This document shows positions 5,733-9,238 of a stretch of 9,238 nucleotides of DNA, one piece after another. Both the position numbers and the translations under genes were made by a program. Source of the DNA: an uncultured Clostridia bacterium. Its GTDB lineage: Bacteria; Bacillota; Clostridia; Lachnospirales; Lachnospiraceae. The DNA is taken from positions 1 through 9,238 of the forward strand of contig CAMOHF010000025.1 in assembly GCA_946614685.1 (NCBI GenBank), in the 5' to 3' direction. The notes under the pieces were generated by a model that saw only the letters and a program-made list of their open reading frames with translations, did no database searches and was not told where the DNA came from. How positions within the stretch are numbered: position 1 is the first letter of the stretch; every line of letters begins with the position of its first letter.

Positions 5733-6953
5733 ATGAAACTCTACGACGAACTGGTAGCCAGAGGGCTGATCGCACAGGTGACGAATGAAGAAGAGATCAG
5801 CAAATTGATCAACGAAGGAAAGGCTACTTTCTATATCGGATTCGACCCTACTGCGGACAGTCTGCACGTAGGACACTTTATGGCGCTGTGCCTGATGAAG
5901 CGTCTGCAGATGGGCGGCAACAAGCCCATCGCCTTGATCGGCGGCGGTACCGGTATGATCGGTGACCCCACAGGACGTACAGATATGCGTCAGATGCTTA
6001 CCAAGGAAGATATTCAGCACAACTGTGATTGCTTTAAGGAACAGATGAGCCGCTTCATCGACTTTTCCGAAGGTAAGGCGATGATGGTGAACAATGCAGA
6101 CTGGCTTTTGGATTTAAATTACGTGGATATGCTACGTGAGGTAGGCGCTCATTTTACCGTCAATCGTATGCTCGCAGCGGAGTGCTACAAGCAGAGATGG
6201 GACAAGGGACTTTCCTTCCTGGAGTTTAACTACATGATCATGCAGGCATACGACTTCTACAAGCTGTTCCAGGATTACGGATGCAACCTTGAGTTCGGTG
6301 GCGATGACCAGTGGTCCAATATGCTTGCCGGAACCGAGCTGATCAGAAGAAAACTCGGCAAGGATGCACACGCTATGACCATCACGTTGCTCCTTAACTC
6401 CGAGGGCAAGAAGATGGGTAAGACACAGAAGGGTGCCGTATGGCTTGATCCCGCAAAGACACCGCCTTACGAGTTCTTCCAGTACTGGAGAAACGTAGCG
6501 GACGATGATGTCTTAAAGTGCATTAAGATGCTGACCTTCCTTCCGATGGAAGAGATCGAGAAGATGGAGAACTGGGAAGGAAGCGAGCTCAACAAGGCGA
6601 AGGAAATCCTTGCCTTCGAGCTTACCAAGCTTGTACACGGAGAAGAGGAAGCACAGAAGGCGCTTGATGCAGCCAAGGGTGTATTCGGAAGCGGAGATGC
6701 AAGTCAGATGCCGGTTGGAGAGATCACGGATGAGGTGTTCCGTGACGGACGTGTAGACATCGTCAGCATCCTTGTTTCCGCAGGACTTGTTCCTTCACGC
6801 GGTGAGGGGCGTCGTGCGGTAGAACAGGGCGGTGTGACCGTGAACGATGAGAAGGTTACGGATCCGAAGACCGACTACGGCAAGGAAGCGTTTGATACGG
6901 ACTTTGTAGTGAAAAAGGGCAAGAAGCATTTCAGAAAGATTGTTTTAGTATAA
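5733..6953 (+). CDS. tyrS: Tyrosyl-tRNA synthetase
   Basis: This cytoplasmic class I synthetase charges tRNA-Tyr with tyrosine using ATP. The 406-residue length matches bacterial TyrRS. The HIGH-type motif is HVGH (45-48), within FDPTADSLHVGH. The tyrosine pocket shows Y34, D38 and YMIMQAYD (167-174). GGDDQWSN (189-196) corresponds to the usual GGSDQW-type loop, and the KMSKS-type loop is KMGKT (227-231). A C-terminal S4 RNA-binding domain covers about 341-406 (SAGLVPSRGEGRRAVEQGGV core). The start at 5733 is set by AGGAGG (5718-5723) at 9 bases' spacing. Many Firmicute tyrS genes have a T-box leader, but only 42 bases separate this one from the upstream stop and none fits. The next gene starts three bases after the stop in the same reading frame. 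Identification is firm. Confidence 0.98.
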   Translation: MKLYDELVARGLIAQVTNEEEISKLINEGKATFYIGFDPTADSLHVGHFMALCLMKRLQMGGNKPIALIGGGTGMIGDPTGRTDMRQMLTKEDIQHNCDCFKEQMSRFIDFSEGKAMMVNNADWLLDLNYVDMLREVGAHFTVNRMLAAECYKQRWDKGLSFLEFNYMIMQAYDFYKLFQDYGCNLEFGGDDQWSNMLAGTELIRRKLGKDAHAMTITLLLNSEGKKMGKTQKGAVWLDPAKTPPYEFFQYWRNVADDDVLKCIKMLTFLPMEEIEKMENWEGSELNKAKEILAFELTKLVHGEEEAQKALDAAKGVFGSGDASQMPVGEITDEVFRDGRVDIVSILVSAGLVPSRGEGRRAVEQGGVTVNDEKVTDPKTDYGKEAFDTDFVVKKGKKHFRKIVLV

Positions 6954-6956
6954 TCC

Positions 6957-8666
6957 ATGAGAAAGCTGATCAACACATTGAAATACAGCTCGCTGAAGGC
7001 GAAACTGATCCTGATCCTCACCATCCTGGCGGGGCTTGCGGGAGCTTCGCTTGTGGTGGCTTCGATTCTTACACACATGACGGTTCTGTTCTTCGGAGCC
7101 GTTATGTGTGGTTTTGGCGCCCTGGCGCTGGCGCAGACCTTTGTGATCCATACGAGTGATCCTGCGGGAAAGGTGGTTCCGCCCGGGATGGGTGCCATCG
7201 AACCGAACCTGGTTATGCCGGAGCAGGTTGCAGATGAAAAGCAGGAGGATCTTTCGGATATAAATCCGAATGAGATCCCCGACGAGCGTATGGAAGATGT
7301 GTTGAACCGGCTGATTGAGGCAACGGACACAGGACATCATGAAGATCCCGCACCGGCGCAGAGCAGCGAGGCAAGAACAGCAAGAGATTTCTCAAGAAGA
7401 AAGACCGAACTTCCGGAGATATCGAGAGCGCATGCAGAAGAGACTGTCGAGCATGAACTGATCGATGTCATCGAAGAAGAAAGCCCCAAAAAGAAGAAAG
7501 AAAAGAAGGATAGGAAAGGCAAAAAGAGATTCTCCATCGGATCCTTCTTCAAGAATGCATTTTCCAAGATTCTCGTGGTTGAACAGGATGATGAGGAAAC
7601 TCAGGAACCGTCGAAGGGTAAGAAGAAAAAGCACAAAAAGCTCGGCCATCTTCGGTTGAACTTCGGAAAGCACAGGAAAAAGCGTACATCCGTCAAAGAA
7701 GAGATCAAGGAAGAACCCAAGCAGGGAGATATCAACATCGAAAACTGGTTCCGACAGATGGAGGGAGCCCCCTCGGTGGAGGAGGAGTATCGAAACATTC
7801 ATGTTAAGGATACGGGTGTACCCCTTGAAGAACTAGACGCTAAGGAACATGCTGAGATGGCAGAGAAACTCGGACAGGCTGCGGCGGAGAGCGTAACTCC
7901 CGCTGAAGAGGAGAAAACACCGGGAAATCTCGTTGTGGTCCGTCAGGCAACGGAGGACGACTTCAAGCGTTATGACAGAAAGACCATCAAGAAGACGATG
8001 CATCGATACAAGGTGAAGCGTGATCATCGATTGGTGATGATCGATCGATGCGAGAAGCTTGCGATCAAGCAGACGCCGGCTTATGTCTGGGTGAAGGATA
8101 AGGATTTCAACATTCTGCTGATCGAGCAGGAGCCGCGTCATATCGTGATTCCCGTTTACCGCATGAAGGAGATGACCTACTTAAAGAAGCAGATTGTCAA
8201 TGAGGATGTGGATTACGGCCCCTTCAAGGGTAAGTCCATGCTTGCCGAAATGTTCCGGCCGTACCTGCCGGATTATTCCCACAGCACTGTGGTGGATGAT
8301 CTGTCCTCCTACAAGAACCTTTACGGATTCGGACCGGATATTTACGTGACAAACCGATCGGCAAAGCAGATCTTTGACCTGCTCGCACTTCCATTTCGCG
8401 TGGATGACAAGGTGACGCTCTCTGCGAAGGTGAATAACTACTTCAAGGATACCTACAAGGCGAACATCCTTCTTCGGGATAATGTCATCGATGCCAACGG
8501 GTATGCGGACCGTATTGCGTCCATCCTCGACGGTATGGCACATTCCACCATCAGCTACAATGAGTTCAAAGAGACACTCAATCTGATGGTCAAGAACAAA
8601 CTCATCACACAGGAATTTGCACAGTACTATATGACGGTACGTGACAAGGCGGATACGCGAAGATAG
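6957..8666 (+). CDS. Membrane-anchored protein of unknown function with lysine-rich linker and a folded C-terminal domain
   Basis: I do not recognise a family for these 569 residues. A short basic N-terminus is followed by two hydrophobic helices (about 17-38 and 43-64), forming a membrane hairpin. A long low-complexity charged linker (about 65-320) is acidic at first, with lysine-rich blocks at 178-190, 221-228 and 235-243. A compact, probably globular C-terminal domain (about 324-569) begins with a basic patch (337-358), continues with a strand-rich stretch (YVWVKDKDFNILLIEQ, 376-391), and ends in helices (512-563). With basic residues leading, both ends are probably cytoplasmic, which is an inference. 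The ATG at 6957 follows the tyrS stop by one codon, and I see no convincing Shine-Dalgarno site, so translation may depend on re-initiation after tyrS. A later start at M41 would lose the first helix and is less likely. A topB-like gene follows 48 bases downstream. The reading frame is clearly real; the role is unknown. Confidence 0.88.
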   Translation: MRKLINTLKYSSLKAKLILILTILAGLAGASLVVASILTHMTVLFFGAVMCGFGALALAQTFVIHTSDPAGKVVPPGMGAIEPNLVMPEQVADEKQEDLSDINPNEIPDERMEDVLNRLIEATDTGHHEDPAPAQSSEARTARDFSRRKTELPEISRAHAEETVEHELIDVIEEESPKKKKEKKDRKGKKRFSIGSFFKNAFSKILVVEQDDEETQEPSKGKKKKHKKLGHLRLNFGKHRKKRTSVKEEIKEEPKQGDINIENWFRQMEGAPSVEEEYRNIHVKDTGVPLEELDAKEHAEMAEKLGQAAAESVTPAEEEKTPGNLVVVRQATEDDFKRYDRKTIKKTMHRYKVKRDHRLVMIDRCEKLAIKQTPAYVWVKDKDFNILLIEQEPRHIVIPVYRMKEMTYLKKQIVNEDVDYGPFKGKSMLAEMFRPYLPDYSHSTVVDDLSSYKNLYGFGPDIYVTNRSAKQIFDLLALPFRVDDKVTLSAKVNNYFKDTYKANILLRDNVIDANGYADRIASILDGMAHSTISYNEFKETLNLMVKNKLITQEFAQYYMTVRDKADTRR

Positions 8667-8714
8667 AAGCACTGCGACATCTGAATGCCGCATAAAGTGC
8701 GTGTGAGAAAGAAT

Positions 8715-9238
8715 ATGAAGAATTTATACATTGCAGAGAAGCCCAGTGTGGCGCGTCAGTTTGCCGAGGCGCTCGGCGTAAAGAATGCAGGAAACGCGAG
8801 CACGAAAGAGGGCTTTATCGAGACGGCGGACTCTGTTTTCACATGGTGTTACGGTCATCTGGTCACCATGAGCTATCCCGATGCATATGACCCCAATTTA
8901 AAAAAATGGACGATGGACACCATTCCCTTTGTACCGGACAACTTCCTGTACGAGGTGATCCCATCGGCGGCAAATCAGTTTCGCGTGGTGGAACGGCTCT
9001 TGAATCGTGAGGATATCGGCTGCATCTATGTCTGCACCGACTCCGGGCGAGAGGGTGAATACATTTACCGACTGGTGGACGCCATGGCGAAGGTGCCGAA
9101 GGACAAGCCCAAGAAGCGTGTCTGGATCGATTCCCAGACGGAGGAGGAGATCAAGCGCGGTATCGCCGAGGCGAAGGACATCTCCGCCTATGACCATCTT
9201 TCCGATGCAGCCTATCTGCGGGCACAGGAAGACTATCT
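8715..9238 (+). CDS. topB: DNA topoisomerase III-like type IA topoisomerase, N-terminal part, cut by window edge
   Basis: Type IA topoisomerases relax or decatenate DNA through a transient 5'-phosphotyrosine link. The visible 174 residues are the Toprim domain and the start of the next region. MKNLYIAEKPSVAR carries the catalytic-site E8, YGHLV (46-50) is the conserved Toprim His segment, DPNLKKW (59-65) is family-typical, and TDSGREGE (108-115) gives metal/catalytic residues D109, E113 and E115. IDSQTEEEIKRG (138-149) and AAYLRAQEDY (165-174) match the start of domain I. The active-site tyrosine lies beyond the right edge. The ATG at 8715 fits the family N-terminus exactly, though its ribosome binding site is weak (GAGAAAG, 8705-8711). 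The frame is open to the window end. The topB symbol rests on the Toprim pattern; it could be another TopB-like paralogue. Confidence 0.92.
   Translation, partial: MKNLYIAEKPSVARQFAEALGVKNAGNASTKEGFIETADSVFTWCYGHLVTMSYPDAYDPNLKKWTMDTIPFVPDNFLYEVIPSAANQFRVVERLLNREDIGCIYVCTDSGREGEYIYRLVDAMAKVPKDKPKKRVWIDSQTEEEIKRGIAEAKDISAYDHLSDAAYLRAQEDY

Noticed and set aside
6949..6954. Perfect TATAAT overlapping the tyrS stop codon as a promoter for the next gene
   Set aside because: No -35-like hexamer lies 16-18 bases upstream (GCATTT region), and the start site it would give falls after the ATG at 6957.
8025..8052. Cluster of GATC/ATCGAT palindromes
   Set aside because: They fall within a coding frame at ordinary Ile/Asp/Arg codons and form no repeat array or known origin-like pattern.
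8181..8693. Antisense open frame opposite the end of the unknown membrane protein gene (170 residues)
   Set aside because: It overlaps a conserved-looking sense domain, has no recognisable motif and no upstream signals, so it is treated as a shadow.
8669..8700. GCACT / AGTGC inverted repeat between the unknown gene and the topB-like gene as a terminator
   Set aside because: The stem is only 5 bp with a 22-base loop and no T-run follows; chance is more likely.
9036..9059. Toprim motif TDSGREGE lacking the second Asp of the classic DxD pattern as a sign of inactivation
   Set aside because: As I recall, Firmicute-type topoisomerase III proteins commonly read TDAGREGE here, so the Gly is normal for this branch.

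Overview
The window reads as a chromosomal segment of a Clostridia-type Firmicute, most likely in or near the Lachnospiraceae. That placement is inferred from protein style, strong GGAGG-type ribosome binding sites, consensus sigma-A-like promoters, moderate G+C, and a class II tRNA-Leu that ends without an encoded CCA. All genes are on the + strand and packed tightly, and no stretch over 300 bases lacks a gene. I see no insertion sequence, CRISPR array, integrase or other sign of a mobile element.

Region 1 (1-3924) is a transport and signalling operon. It starts with the C-terminal part of an AGCS-family sodium:alanine/glycine symporter, cut by the window edge. Three bases later begins an 827-residue membrane hybrid histidine kinase (HisKA, HATPase, receiver, HPt). 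After it comes a 252-residue response regulator with a degenerate pseudo-receiver at its N-terminus, a canonical receiver at its C-terminus and no DNA-binding or enzymatic output domain. The visible phosphorelay is kinase H239 to kinase D541 to HPt H697 to regulator D185.

Region 2 (3948-4119) is a compact tRNA unit: a near-consensus promoter, a class II tRNA-Leu with anticodon AAG, and a strong intrinsic terminator. A 10-bp inverted repeat and a repeated CTTGCG word surround the promoter and the 5' end of the tRNA.

Region 3 (4121-5690) is a lone gene for a multi-spanning O-antigen-ligase/polymerase-like membrane protein (Wzy_C type). It has its own extended -10 promoter and a very short leader.

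Region 4 (5671-9238) starts from a promoter inside the end of the previous gene. It reads tyrS (tyrosyl-tRNA synthetase), then a 569-residue membrane-anchored protein of unknown function, then the start of a type IA topoisomerase (topB-like), cut by the right edge. No terminator separates these three, so they may be co-transcribed. The tyrS leader is too short for the T-box common upstream of Firmicute synthetase genes.

The least explained items are the pseudo-receiver/receiver regulator with no output domain, the symporter-kinase coupling, the unknown protein behind tyrS, and the A34 tRNA-Leu with its repeat-bearing promoter. I found no clear evidence of a wholly new multi-gene defence or mobile system.
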